DNA from: Prorocentrum cordatum
Lineage: Eukaryota; Sar; Dinophyceae; Prorocentrales; Prorocentraceae
Assembly (NCBI GenBank): GCA_963575745.1
Contig: CAUYUJ010014338.1
Span: 109,501 to 173,500, forward strand
Length of the DNA stretch: 64,000 bases
Reading direction: 5' to 3'
Shown: in pieces, positions 10,016 to 21,575 of the stretch
Layout of the letters: each line of letters opens with the position of its first letter
Position numbering within the stretch: the first letter of the stretch is position 1
Made by a program: the position numbers and the translations under genes
Notes under the pieces: model-generated
The model's input: the letters and a program-made list of their open reading frames with translations, nothing else
What the model was told of the DNA's origin: nothing
Databases searched by the model: none

Positions 10016-13000
10016 ATAGCTGCGGCGATATACGCAGCGTGGCGCTTGGGCACCCCAGGTGCCATCAGGCGGCGCGAGTAGCACACCAGAGTGGGCGTAA
10101 CAACGCCATGCGCGCTTGCCTCAATTGCCTCGGGGAGAACAGCAAGATGAACTCCCCCTCGCTCTATCATATGTGTTTCCTCGTTTGTCATGAAAGATGT
10201 CCAGATGAAGAAAAGGGGGACGTCACTGAAGTCGTCGCTGTCTCAGTCTTCATTGCCGCGCCTGTCGTCTACGCGGGCTCGCTCTCGCACGAATCCTCCC
10301 TCCCCCCGGTCACGCCCATTATCGCTCGGGGATGAAAAAACAAATCGAGGAGCAGCAGAAGCCGGAGCCAGGAGCCAGAGGAGATGGGAAGGAGGAGTGC
10401 AGAGCACGCGGCTGCTCGCAAGGTGTCTGCCGGTCCAGCCGCTTGCTCGAGCTGCGCGCCGAACCGATCTGCGTCGAACAGGCCAGGTGAGGATAACGAC
10501 GACGAAGACGACGACGACAACGACATTCCAGGAGGAGGAAGCGGACGAGGCCCAGACCTACATGCATTGAACAACAGTGCGGAGGGTTTTTCCCAGCTTT
10601 CAGCCTCCGGAAACCCTCGCTGGGCCCCCCCCGACAGACAACACACACAATCCAGAGTGGTAAAACGCCCCTGGGACCAGGGTCGGAACTTACGGGGACC
10701 CCGCATTGAGCACATCAAAACGTTGAACTCTTGGGGCCTCGTATAACCGCGTAGACCCCCCAATCACAGAATGGTGAATGGCTAGTCCGCCGCCAGAAGA
10801 TCGCCACGGGAGGCACGGATGAAAACACAAAAACGGGGCCGAAACGACCCTGTGCCTCTTGGGCTCGCTCCCCTCCCCCCAACCCATATCGTAGGATTCT
10901 GAGCGGGCGTACGCCCAGGAGCCCAGACCTGAATTGAACTGTCGATGCCAGCGGGTGAAGCACCCCCCCTCTGAACAGGCCGAGCAGGAGGGGGCCGATC
11001 TTGGCGTGGCGGGGGCTTTTCCTCGAGAAGGGGGGGGAGGAGGGAAATGCCTGACCAACCCTGGGCAGCTCCCTCCTTGCTGGTCTTCGCAAAGCTCCCT
11101 GCCCTCGGCATTCCTAGGTCACCTGTCTTCGCGCAGCGCGCCCCGCCGATGCGCGGCGCGCGACCATCGTCGCGCCCTCGCGCCCTCGCCCCCGCCCCCT
11201 TGGACAAAGGCAACCGCACTTCCGGCCCAGACCGCGACGCGCGAGGCGCGATCGTCTTCGCGCCCCCGCGGGTGACCCCAGAAATTCCCCAGGGGGGCGG
11301 AGGGCGGCAGCCCATCACTGTGCTACCAGGAGGAGCGTCAAGCGTTCCTGGCCACGGCGGGCCTTTGCCACGAAGAGGTTCCCAAGCGCGAATGGAAGGA
11401 ACGGCCCGAAGACGGGGTCCTTCCTGGCCTCAGGGTGATTCTTATCACACCGTCTTGACGATAGGGGCCCTGGCGTCCAGCAGCGTCTCTGTCGCGCAGA
11501 CGGCCTCTGCGGCTGCGACTGCCGCCGCGCCGGAGGAGAGGGAGGAGCAGGAGAGGAGATGAAGAGGAGGAGGAGGAGAGAAACGGAACGAAATGAGAGG
11601 CTCGCGATCCAACGCGTTGGGTACTGTGTGGAGGAGGGGCGAGGCTCCCCAGAGGCTCCAGATAACGACGAGGGGCTCCGATAACGAGGCTCCAAGCCAA
11701 CAGAAATAATGCTCATACGCGCTATCGAAAAGTAGCCCACCAGCCAAGCACTCTGTGCCTGGCCAGCTTTGCGAGAAAATAGGGGTGGCCTGTGAAACTC
11801 GCTGTCTTATTTCTCGCCAGACGGCCCTCGACCTTGGAGCAGGTAGGAGGAGGAGTAGGAGTAGGAGGAGGAGGAGGAGGACGAGAAGGAGAAGGAGGAC
11901 GAGAAGGAGAAGGAGGATGCGTCACAGACCCTGTGGCATCACCTCGAGCCTTGAAGCTCGAGGAGAGAAAGAAGGGAAGGGGAGGAGCAGAAGAGGAGTG
12001 GAGTAGGAGGGAGGGAAGGTGAGGAGGAGAGGAGGGGAAGAAATATGGGCGGGCCAACATTGGCAGGAATGGCGGATGCCACGCGGCAGCGGGACAGACG
12101 AGGGCCGCTCTGACCAGTCCTCTGCCACGCGCTGATCGGCACCCAGATCACCACCTCGCGCTTCGAGGGGAGGTCCTGGGTGAGCCCCCGCCGCTACACA
12201 CAAGAGGAGACTTCCCTGACCTCTAAAGCCGCGAGGTTCGAGGATTGAGGCCTGGATGTCACACGGCCTCTTTGGACCTCCCGCGGAGCCAGCGTCGCCG
12301 CGGCTGGAACCCCATCGAAACTCTGATCAGGACACGCCCCAGGACATGCCTGGAGTGAAAGTTTTGTTTCGATCCCCAGCCGCAGAACTCCGACGAGCGC
12401 TGTTTCTTTTGGCGTCTGTCGGGAACTGCCCACTGGGGGGCAATCGACGGAACATGAAGAAATGTGCACCTCTCGCGCACCTGCGGGGCCCGGGGGGGCC
12501 CTTCAGGGCACCTTGCCTGCAACCCTAGATCCCCCCACCGATCGCCCCCGCCGTTACGAAGCGCCTGGAGGGATCGCCACTTCCTCGAAGAAGCGCCATT
12601 TCCTCGAGGAAGTGAGCCTCCAAGAACACTCGAGAGCCTTCCAAGACGACACCTAATGTCCAAAACCGCCCCCGAGCTTCTATCCTGGAACCTCGATTTC
12701 CAAGAGGAACTGGTGACCCCCCTGGTGGTGACCCCCACTGGCACTGCCCAAGAGTCTGCAACCCTTTTTCGGACCCCGAGACCTTCAGAGAACGACCGGC
12801 GGCGAAAAGAGCTGCCCCAGGGAGAAGAGCTGTGGAGAGTTCGGGCGTCCCACGCGCTGGAGGTTTTGGTGGGGGCACAGGCAGCCTCGATGCCACGCCG
12901 CCGTGGGAAGCCCATCAGCGTACGGCTGTTGAGGAGACGCAGGGCCTTCAGACATCAGCGGAGGAGAGCACGCTTTCGGGCTCCCAACGGTGGCGGCGCC

Positions 13001-13740
13001 AGTCTTCTTACTTCCCCCTCCCGGGTAGGAGCCCGGCGAGCTCAGGACCACCCAGGCTGCGCAGCGGCGCGAAGCCAGGTACAGGCACTGCAGCGCGGGT
13101 GTACGGGAGCGCCGGTGAGCACATTGATGGGATTTCCGGCGCAGCTCGTCGGTCTCATGTCGGTTGTAGCTTTCTGTTGGTTGAAGTGCTCCAAGCCCCC
13201 CAAACTGGCCAAACCGTTGGCTGGCGCCGAGAGGCCTTCAGTCCGATATCAGTCCCCCCGCCGCATGTTTATCGAGGCGTGCTGCCATGCCAACACGATA
13301 GGAGAACAATGTACAATATCCTTAGTTAGAGCCGTTGCAGCAGAAGGCCAGGCTTTAAACCGATCAGGCTCGGGCTGCACCTGTGTCCTTCGCAGACAGT
13401 GATCGGCATCTGCATCGGCTGGCAAATTGCTAAATTCATATCGTTAGCTCGAGGTTGCCCTCCCCCGGATAATGGTCTACAAATCCTCCACGCGCCCCAG
13501 GATGATCTGGTATAGCTCCCGCTGGAAGTCGTCGGAACCCTACTCGGAGCGACAACAAGTGGGGAACGCGTTGGACTCCTCACCTCCGCGGTCGCCACTG
13601 TTTCATGACGCGGGCCTCGACCCCTTCCCCGCGGCCAGCAATCCATCTGGACGCACGAACTCGGTACGGAAAATTAGCCTGGCGAAGGGCCCAACCATAT
13701 GCAGTTGAGAACACCGTCGTTGTATGCACCGCGTTCTGAG
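10016..13740. other. Unassigned GC-rich region; exons possible but unresolved
   Basis: No frame carries a family I recognise. Stretches with natural-looking composition exist but overlap on both strands and cannot be decided by eye: plus strand near 11320-11455 (CYQEERQAFLATAGLCHEEV and onward, then a stop), and minus strand near 11940-12150 (WVPISAWQRTGQSGPRLSR). An AGGAGG purine run lies at 11840-11920. The 218-aa minus and 312-aa plus frames at 12.3-13.4 kb overlap each other and look like GC-rich chance frames. Confidence 0.3.
13477..13540 (-). CDS. Possible terminal exon, unknown protein
   Basis: After a GTAG acceptor-like sequence the minus strand reads GSDDFQRELYQIILGRVEDL and then TAG. 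The composition is protein-like and unlike the neighbouring GC-rich noise. No partner exon was identified, so this is a candidate only. Confidence 0.3.
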
Positions 13741-13742
13741 GT

Positions 13743-14165
13743 GCCCACTTTAGGGCCACGAAACGTGTGAGGGGTGTGCATCAATTCGTCCGGTGGGCGC
13801 ATGCGAAAGCCGCCACGGAGGCCGTCGGTGGGATTTCCTCTGGGGCCACGGAGCGCGTGAGAGGTGTGCCGAAATAGGCGCGCTGGGCGCATGCGAACGC
13901 AGCCATTGGGGCCGTCGGTGGAGCTCCCTATGGAGCCGCGACGCGTGTGATGGGCGCGCCGAAATGGGTGCGGTGGGCGCATGCGAACGCAGCAACTGGT
14001 GCCTTCGGTGGAGCTCCCTATGGGGCCACGAAACGCGCGAGGGCTGTGCCAAGATGGGCGTGGGTGACGCATGCGGGCGGCGGCACTGGGGCCTTCAGTG
14101 GAGCTCCCTGTGGGGCCACGAAACGTGTAAGGGGTGTGCTGACATGGGCTGCCGTCCGGGTTTGC
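13743..14165. repeat. 90-bp tandem array, about 4.5 copies
   Basis: GGGCCACG-type landmarks sit at 13753, 13843, 13933, 14023 and 14113, exactly 90 bp apart. Each unit contains GCGCATGCGAAC and GTGGAGCTCCCTATGGGGCC. Because 90 is a multiple of three, a 30-residue repeat stays open on both strands. The same core makes up the 77-bp array at 16.9 kb. Confidence 0.9.
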
Positions 14166-14179
14166 GTTTCCCATAATTC

Positions 14180-14570
14180 AACAATTTGAGAAGTGCGAAT
14201 TATGAGAAACGCAGTCCTGGACGACTGCCCCCGGCACAAGGATTATTTGTTGTTCCACAACTGGATCATCACAACTCCCTACACAGTGCCATGGCAACCT
14301 CGCCGTGCCCGTGAGGTGGACCCCGAGGTCCTGCTTTGCTGGGAAGGGCAGCGCGCAAGACAATCATATACATTGAAAGCCCGACAGCCAAATCGCCAGA
14401 GCCGCGCTGGGACCTCCACAAGATATGCACAAATTGCCCCCGGCACAAATTGCACGGCATATGCGGTTTTCCCAGGACTCGAATTCTGCGCGATGGGAAC
14501 AACACTCACTTACAATCGCTTTACAACTCACAACGCAACAACACGATGAGAAACAACTATGAGAATCTGC
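14180..14570. repeat. Diverged repeat with GCCCCCGGCACAA blocks
   Basis: TGCCCCCGGCACAAG-type blocks occur twice (about 14226 and 14437) together with AATTATGAGAAACGC or CGATGGGAACAAC blocks. It appears to be the diverged start of the hairpin array that follows. No gene. Confidence 0.5.
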
Positions 14571-14579
14571 TTAAAAAAT

Positions 14580-14995
14580 CTGTCATTGAGCCACAATCGC
14601 GTTCCCCATAATTTCTAATTCTGGGAAACGCGATTGTGACTCATCGGGTGCTGTTTTTTGACGGAAATTTAGTTTACCATAATTCGAAATTCCGAGAATT
14701 CGAATTTTGAATTATGGGGTGCGCCCTTCTCTTTCAACAAACGCACTCAATGAACCACAATCGCGATTCCCAGAATTTAATGGGAAACGCGATTGTGGCT
14801 CATTGGGTGATGCTTGTTTGAAAAAACTGCGCTTCCCATAATTCGGAATTCCGAGAATCTGAATCCTGACTGATGGGAACACAATTTTCTTCAACGAACC
14901 ACACCCAATGAGCCACAGACGCGCCCCCCAGAATTTCTATTATGGGAAACGCGATGGTGGCTGATTGGGTGTTGCTTTTCAAGAACATCGCGTTT
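14580..14995. repeat. Tandem foldback array (perfect hairpins)
   Basis: Three inverted repeats of the type CACAATCGCGTTCCC...GGGAAACGCGATTGTG lie near 14589-14642, 14756-14804 and 14919-14962. They are separated by a second AT-rich palindrome class (CCATAATTCGAAATTCC...GAATTATGG type) near 14675-14720 and 14833-14878. The spacing is about 160 bp. It resembles a foldback or MITE-like element array. Confidence 0.8.
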
Positions 14996-14999
14996 CACC

Positions 15000-15560
15000 T
15001 AATCCGGAAGCCGGCCGGCCGGCCGGCTGACGCACGCGACGCGCTGCCTGGTGCGTCGCATCGAGGGGGCGCCAGGCCTGCCCCCTCGAGCTCCCCCTTC
15101 CACCATCCGAGACAAAGCGCTGCGCGTGCGCCACCGCGCAGAATCGCTCCTGCGAGAATCGGAAAAGGTCGCCCGGTCGGGCGTCCCCCAACGCGCGAAC
15201 GAACCCCGGAGACTCTAGGACGACGTGGTGTCAGCGCGGGAACCTCGCGCGCGCGCGAGCCGCGAAGCGTCCGGTGAGCTGGTCCCCTTTGTCGTGGCCC
15301 ACCATGATCGCTTCTGAGACTGAGGCATCTGCGTAAGTTTACTTCAATCGCCCTATGCGCTCGCCAGCGCGCGTGGGCATCGAAAAAGAGCGCGCAGGCG
15401 CGGCTCTGGCGTCGCCAGCGTAACATGGGCCACAAGGTACGACACCTCGTTGGCCGACAAAGCGCTGCGCGTGCGCCACCGCGCAGAACCGCTCCTGCGA
15501 GAGTCGGAGGAGATCGCCCTGTCGGGCGTTCCCCAACGCGCGGACTAAACCTGGAGGCTG
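15000..15560. repeat. Two-copy 100-bp repeat about 348 bp apart
   Basis: GACAAAGCGCTGCGCGTGCG begins a segment of about 100 bp at 15110-15210 that returns at 15458-15555 with few changes, including CCCCAACGCGCG at the end. A GGCC-rich run (GCCGGCCGGCCGGCCGGC) lies at 15010-15028. No gene. Confidence 0.75.
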
Positions 15561-15799
15561 TTCCCCAATGCGTTACAGCGCTTGCGCGTTCTCAGGTAGG
15601 ACGACGTGGTGTTCGACACCCCCATGAGTGGGGGCTGGGGGGAAGAACTCTCTGTGTCCCTAAACCCTAGAAAAGAATAGCCGGGGTGGATTGGGGCGGG
15701 AGGACAAGCAACGCGAGCGCGCACACAGCATCCCACCCCCAACAATCTTGATGTGGGGGTGGGATGCGTGCGCGCGCCCACACCGCTTGGCGGGCAACG

Positions 15800-15828
15800 C
15801 CCTAAACCCTAAACCCTAAACCCTAAAC
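15800..15828. repeat. Interstitial telomere-like repeat (CCCTAAA)4
   Basis: Four perfect CCCTAAA units, the complement of TTTAGGG, which is the telomere repeat of plants and dinoflagellates. A lone CCCTAAACCCTAG lies at 15659-15671. The tract runs straight into the (GAT)n microsatellite. Confidence 0.85.
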
Positions 15829-15829
15829 G

Positions 15830-15841
15830 ACAATGATGAGA

Positions 15842-15907
<66 letters not shown>

Positions 15908-15990
15908 ATGATGATATGATGATGAAATGGTGATGGTGATGGTGATGGTGATGGTGATGGTGATGGTGATGGTGATGATGATGGTGATGG

Positions 15991-16043
<53 letters not shown>

Positions 16044-16045
16044 GG
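15830..16045. repeat. GAT/GGT microsatellite
   Basis: A (GATGATGGT)-type run of about 215 bp directly abutting the telomere-like repeat. Its translations are Asp, Met or His/Ile runs. Confidence 0.95.
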
Positions 16046-16049
16046 AGGA

Positions 16050-16865
16050 GGGATGAGGTGAGGAGGAAGGAGAAGAGAGGTGGACGTGGGGCGTTCTCTT
16101 CTCAAAACGAGGACCCAACACAGGATGGTTGGAAAAAAGGGTACGACGCCCTGCAACAAGAGTTGTCCAAAGTCGACAGCGGCCGCTGCTGGGCAGGCGG
16201 CCTTCTACCTCAAATGGACAATTTCGCGGCGACACCGACAGCGAGTCTTGCTCAAAATGCACAGGAAATTATGCCGGTCTTCTTGCCCATTCTTTATGCA
16301 TCCAATACCCTGGTCTGGTTGTCCCGGGGCCGGACGCCGAGCACGTCCAAGGCCAACCGCCACGATATTTTGCTTGCGCCGCCAGGATCCGATGGCCTCT
16401 GGCCCCAAATCTGGCCGCAACTGGCCCGTCGCGCCCTCGCCAGGCGCCGACCCCTGAAGACCCTGAGGATGACGGCGCGCCTCGACCGACCGCTCTGCCT
16501 GCACCCGCGCGTTTGTTCCGTGCCTCCAAAATCTCACGAACGGCCAACATTATTCGTGTCCGCGCCCTCGCGGTTTGGACACTGGGGCGGGATCCCAGGG
16601 CTGCGTGGTCGAGCGTATTTCCTTCCGCGCGGGGCATCCGCGAATAAGACGCCCCGTGTCCTCAGTGCCGCGGCCCACCGGGGCGGCCCGCGAGGCCGCG
16701 GATACGGTTTTTTTTCGGCCCAAGAAAATCGGAGATCCCGCTGGGGAGGAGGGCCTGCAGCCGGGTCGGGGCCGGGGCCCCTCGGCATACCCTGAGATCC
16801 TTTCCTTGTGAGGACAAAATAACATGACGAACGACCCGACCATATACAGTTGCGAGTGCCAAATT
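16050..16865. other. Intergenic, with dispersed repeat fragments
   Basis: 16085-16135 (CAAAACGAGGACCCAACAC, then AGGATGGTTGG) recurs at 17510-17560. 16600-16740 is the relative of the repeat in sulfatase intron 4. The plus-strand frame across 16129-16647 has no recognisable domain. I see no supported gene. Confidence 0.5.
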
Positions 16866-16867
16866 GT

Positions 16868-17445
16868 TGGTACAAGTTTCGGTTGAGCTCCCTATGGGGC
16901 CCCGAAACGTTGTCCTGGGTGGCGTTGACGCATGCGGCCTGTGTCACTGGAACCTTCGGTGGAGATCCCTATGGGGCCACGAAACGCTGTCCTGGGTGGC
17001 GGTGACGCATGCGGCCTGTGCCGCTGGAGCCTTCGGCGGAGCTCCCTATGGGGCCACGGAGTCTTTGGTGGCGGTGACGCATGCGGCCTGTTCCGCTGAA
17101 GCCTTCGGTGGAGCTCCCTATGGGGCTACGAAACGCTGTCCTGGGTGGCCGTGACGCACGAGGGCTGTGCCAGTGTAGCCTTCGGTGGAGCTCCCTATGG
17201 AGGTCCACGGCCTGGGTGGCGGTGACGCATGCGGCCTGTGCCACTGGAGCCTTCGGTGGAGCTCCCTATGGGGCCACGAAGCGCTGTCCTTGGTGGCGGT
17301 GACGCATACGGCCTGTGCCACTGGAGCCTTCGGTGGAGCTCCCTATGGGGCCACAAAGCGCTGTCCTGATGGCGGTGACGCATGCGGCCTGTGCCACTGG
17401 AGCCTTCGGTGGAGCTCCTTATAGGGCCACGAAACAGCGTCCTGG
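16868..17445. repeat. 77-bp tandem array, about 7-8 copies
   Basis: GAGCTCCCTATGGGGCC landmarks recur at 16885, 16962, 17039, 17111 and 17188 and onward, with a period near 77 bp. The unit contains GGCGGTGACGCATGCGGCC and TGGAGCCTTCGGTGGAGC. It shares its core with the 90-bp array at 13.7 kb. Confidence 0.9.
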
Positions 17446-17504
17446 GTGGGGTGAAGCGCAGGGAGGTGGCGAGGCGGATGGAAAGAGAGGGGAGAGGAGG
17501 AGGA

Positions 17505-18165
17505 ACGCGGGGCGCTGTTTCTTCAAAGCGAGGACCCAACACCACAGGATGGTTGGGCGCAAAAGACGCCACCCTAGAAATCCCTATGGGTTGGGGGGAG
17601 AGCGCGGGGAGCGTTGCTCTTTGGGCAGGCTTGCGCCCGCAGGGCGAACGAGCGACGCGCCCGCAACTCGCCGCGCCCCGCGCCCCACCCCAACCAAAGG
17701 AGCGGCAAAGGGAAAGGGAAAAAGACAACGCCGCCACAGCGGCCCGACGACACACGCGCCCTGCGGCGCTGCGCGTCAGACGCGGGGTATATTTACCCCC
17801 CCACACCGTGGGGAGAAACAAGGAAGTAGCGAGCGCGAACAAGACGGGGAACACTAAGTCCAGGAAGACCTGAGGCGAGCCCCCAGACAAAACGCACCCC
17901 TCCAACCTGACCCAGCCCGCCCCGCCACGGGCGCATCGGCGAACCGTGGCGCCCGCGGCGGCGCGGCAGCGGAAAGGGTTCCCGGGTCCGCGTTTTGTGA
18001 CAACGAACAGAACTGCGTCGCGTTCTCGCCCACAACAGACGCCGCCCTAGAAATCCCGATGGGCCGGGGGGGAGAGCGCGGGGGGCGCTGCTCCTTGGGC
18101 GGGCTCGCGCCCGCAAGGCGAACGAGCGACGCGCCCGTAGCTCGCCGCGCCCCGCGGGGGCCCGC
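17505..18165. repeat. Dispersed repeat block, internal duplication and a copy at 22983-23296
   Basis: 17567-17685 and 18039-18160 are similar, each starting CCCTAGAAATCCC and including GGGCGAACGAGCGACGCGCC. Separately, 17724-18030 matches 22983-23296 over about 300 bp (CACAGCGGCCCGACGA at the start, GTGACAACGAAC at the end). The minus strand of the shared part keeps a short frame with GGSPxVFLDxVF in both copies, which could be a decayed coding remnant. Confidence 0.75.
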
Positions 18166-18239
18166 GGGCGCAGCGACGCCCGAGGCCCTTGCTGCACCGG
18201 TGCGCGAAGAAAAAACCTAACGCTGCTCTCGCCGAAGGT

Positions 18240-19640
18240 GCAACACCGTTTCGCAGCAACCTTTGTCCTCGTTTTCGTCGCTGGACGAATCGCAGCCGCG
18301 CGCCAACCTCACGGCGCTGTCCTCAAGCGAATCCTGTTCCAAATATGATGGGCAGGCGGCGGGCCGCCAGTCTCCGGCGCGCGGGATTCCTGCCAGCCGC
18401 TAGCCACGCGCCGCCATGTCCTGCGCGTGGCCCCGACGGAGGTCGCGCGTGCGGTAGGCCTCGTGCCACGGCGCCCCGAGCTCTTGCAAGGCCGCTCTCA
18501 ACGCCGACAGGACAAAGTCCGGGCGGAAATTCGCGACTAGCTGCTTGGGCGCGCTTCCGGCGCAGAACTTTCCCAGCGCGTGCGCGGGAAACGTTGACTT
18601 GCAACGGGCGCACCATCGCGTCGGCGCAATCGCGAGCGGCGCGACGCGGTTCTTGCGCCAGAGCAAAGTAAGCAAGATCGACCCCTCTCAAGCGGAGGCA
18701 GCTTTTCGGCACTTCCGCCCGCGGCGCGACGCCTTCGCGAGCCGCGTGCTTTGGGGGTGCTTCTGCCGGCAAGCGCAGCCATAATCTGTGCGCCGCCAAG
18801 AACAACATGTGCATCTCGTGCCCCGATGGCTGGCGTTTGACATGCCTCGACAATTTCGCCAGGAACGCCTGTCGAATGAACATCTTGGGCCTGGCCTGCC
18901 TTGCGTTTCGCGCTCGCACCGCGCGAGCGGCGCGCTCGCCAGCCGGGTTGCCGAACGCGCCCGGCGGGGCGCGCAGCTGGATGCAGACTTTTTCGACGTG
19001 CGCCATGCAAGTGTCGAGCGCCCCCCTGCAGCGAAAGCGCGCGCCCCGCGGCGCAGGGCCCTCGAGCGACGGCGGAATTGCATCCCCCGCGTCGCCGCCG
19101 AGCACGGTCACGGCGAAGGTCGCCCAGCTGCGGACGCCGCTCACCACGCTGGGCAACGTTTTTGGGCAGCCCCCCCCAGAAACGCGGCGACCATGGCCGA
19201 ATTTAAACATTCGCTGCAACTTCGCGGCGGAGGCCCGCGCGCGGCTCGATGGCGCATTGGCGCGCTGTGCTGACGGCGGGCGCAAGGTCCCGCGCGGCGC
19301 CGCGCTCCGCCGCAAGCTCCACGCATTTGGCAGCGCGCCGCCAGCTGGGGGGGCGACAGCGGCCGCGGAGCGGTCGCCGATGCGCGTCGGGCGCGTGCGG
19401 AGGTGCGCCCCTCGCGCCGCGCGCGGCGGTAGATGGCTTCGCGGCCTCGTGAATTAACGCTATCAGACCTTCGCGCAGGGCGTCGGGGCTGACGCCTCGC
19501 CCCCCTTCAGCGGCAGGCGCGGGCTCGAACCGCTCGACGCGCGCGAGCTGCCAATCCCTGAGCTGCGCTGCGTCGCGCCGCTTCAGCAGCTCGACCAATG
19601 CAACAGTTACCATCGCTGAATGCTTTGGCGCGACGCCGCG
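18240..19640 (-). pseudogene. Tyrosine recombinase remnant of retroelement 2
   Basis: The catalytic C-terminal half is clear: YRTRDLRRGHAQDMAARG (about 18400-18458) contains the H/R-x-x-R box region of tyrosine recombinases, in a form I recall as common in dinoflagellate genomes. An upstream helix-rich part reads LPSVVSGVRSWATFAV and GGDAGDAIPPS (about 19130-19170). SYLEQDSLEDSAV near the end probably follows the nucleophile Tyr region. Frame switches occur near 18.68 kb and at several points upstream, so no intact protein is encoded. Confidence 0.8.
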
Positions 19641-19749
19641 AACCTCCTGAAACAGCGCCATTCCATCTGCCCGGATGAGCGCCCCTTGCTTGCCGCGCTA
19701 GGGCCGCGCGGCGACGCGCATGGCGAAATGGCCAAGTGCCACCGGGCAG

Positions 19750-21575
19750 TCAACGACGCAACTGCGGTTCCCGGCTCCTGGCAACAACGCGCGCGGGGCC
19801 CCTCCAGGCACGCGCGAGGCTTGGCTCGCCGCGAACTCGACGCGGGGCAACGGCCCATTCGCCTGCGTCGCTTCTCGCCGCCTCCGACGCGCAACGGCCG
19901 CCAGCGCCACGCGATGGGAATTTTTGGCGCGCTCTCGCCGGCGGAGCGCGGGCTAGGAACGTCTCCGGAACGAGGAATTCCGCCGCGCGCAATCGCGGCG
20001 CCGCGAATTCCGCCCCAAACAAACGCAACAACTCGCACTCTTCTCGCGACCGACGGTCGGCCACATTCTCCGCCCACGGAACCCGCGCAAACCGCGGAGA
20101 GCACCTGGCGCGTGCAATGAGAAACCACGTCGCGTGAATGATGCGCGTATGGCCCTAGGCAGAGGCGCGACCGCTCCGCGCTGATCCCTCTGCGCCCGCA
20201 TTGTCAGACCAGATCGCAAGTCGGCGCTCCGCCAGCAGCCCGCCGAAGGGAGCTACACCCAGCGCTACTGCGAGCAACTCAAGCGCCATGATCTGAGTCT
20301 CGCGCGTTACCAAGTCGTTCAGCAGCTCTTCGTCTGGAGGGGCACCAGACCAAAGGGCGCGACCATCGACGGAAAGTGCGGCGGCGAGCCGCGGCTCCGA
20401 CCTGCCCGTAGCATCGGCGAACACAGGCGCTTCCAGCTGTTCCAGCCGCGCCCGCGGTCTGGCCTGACGGATGCCGAGGTCCAGCACCTCTGCCCGCCAT
20501 GATGGCGCCAGATTCAGCGGCGCGCAAAAGACGCCGCGACGCGCACTCTGCTGCGCGAAGAGGGACTGCAACATCGCACGCCCGAGCGTCTCGAAACAAT
20601 GTTGCCCCGCCCAGCGGAGAGCGCCGGCCAACTTGCTGGCTCGGCCGGCGCGCAGTGTTCCGCAGTCGAGCGCTTGCCTAAACAAGAAGAGCCACTTGCG
20701 CACCTTCCTGGGCGCGGGAAACAAAGTGATCCCACTGCGAGGACATTGCGCATGCAGGCCGAGACTCTCGAGCTCGTCGCCGCACTCCAACCTCTTGTCG
20801 GAATCCGACCTCGGGCCCAGGAGCACGCGCGCTAGTCTGGCGAGCGACGCCATAGCGCGCTGCTTTGTCGCGGGCGCACACGGACCAAAGAAATCGCCCA
20901 CGCATCGGCCCTCCTGAACCCGAAGCTGGGGCAAGGCCCTCCGGAACCCGAAACGCAAGCCCATTAGGCGGCGCCTGACTGAAACCTAGCACCCAGGAGC
21001 CCGCGCTCAAGAACGATGGGAACGCGCCGATAAGCGGAGTCGATGTCGGCCTGAACCGCGCCAGCGCGTCGCCGCGCCGATCGCGGCAACAGCGCAGGGC
21101 GTCAACTGGCGCGCCGGCCCCGTCCATCGGGGATCTTCTGACCCGGGTCAATCCAGACCCGGGTCAGCAGGATGCCAGAAACTGCAACGCAGGACAAAGA
21201 AACTGCAACGCAGGTCTTCGCAAACCCGGGTCAGCCAAAAGGCGCGGCCGCCTCGCGGCCGCGAGCGGCGCGCTAACCCAGGTCAGCCAGAGGGGGTCTT
21301 CGCAGGATCCCGCGGGATCCGGTGCCCTGGCTGGCCCCTGATTGCATTGACCCCCGTCTCTTGAGCCCCGAGCCCAGCTGCAACCTCTCGGCCGGCCGGC
21401 GCGCCGAGTAGACCCCGCCTCTGGGCTCGTCGCCCACGACGCGGATCTTAGGCGCACCATCGCGCTTGGCGCCCTGTATTACACGGAATCTCGGCGACAG
21501 ATGCACTTTGCCCAGGTCCACATTTGCCGCGCGAAAAGGAACGGCCATATGCGACAGCGACGCGTCGGCCAGCGC
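19750..21575 (-). pseudogene. Reverse transcriptase - RNase H remnant of retroelement 2
   Basis: Domains in minus-strand order: RFRVIQGAKRDGAPKIRVV (about 21440-21498) and DIDSAYRRVPI (21014-21050, RT motif A), ended by a TAA near 20965. Then come a degenerate YVDD box read as CVGDFF, RASKLAGALRWAGQ in the RT thumb, the RNase H segment LAIWSDNAGAEGSARSGRA (about 20180-20225), and ADRRSREECELL (20028-20062). The finger-palm region between motif A and the YVDD box is shortened, and both the box and the frame are lost, so the enzyme is dead. Confidence in the family is high; exact borders are not. Confidence 0.8.

Larger units (their letters stand above)
18240..21575 (-). mobile_element. Decayed tyrosine-recombinase (DIRS-like) retroelement
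   Basis: The minus-strand order is RT, RNase H, then tyrosine recombinase, the gene order of DIRS-group retrotransposons. Recombinase in place of a DDE integrase is the diagnostic feature. Terminal repeats were not found and the coding parts are broken by stops, shifts and a deletion. It is distinct from the element at 55-62 kb: the RT here is of a different subfamily and lacks the gag-like ORF upstream. The 21.6-22.5 kb flank is GC-rich with no recognisable domain. Confidence 0.8.

Noticed and set aside
18323-19315. Intact recombinase gene of 330 aa
   Set aside because: The catalytic C-terminal half lies in a different frame from the N-terminal half, and no single frame covers both.
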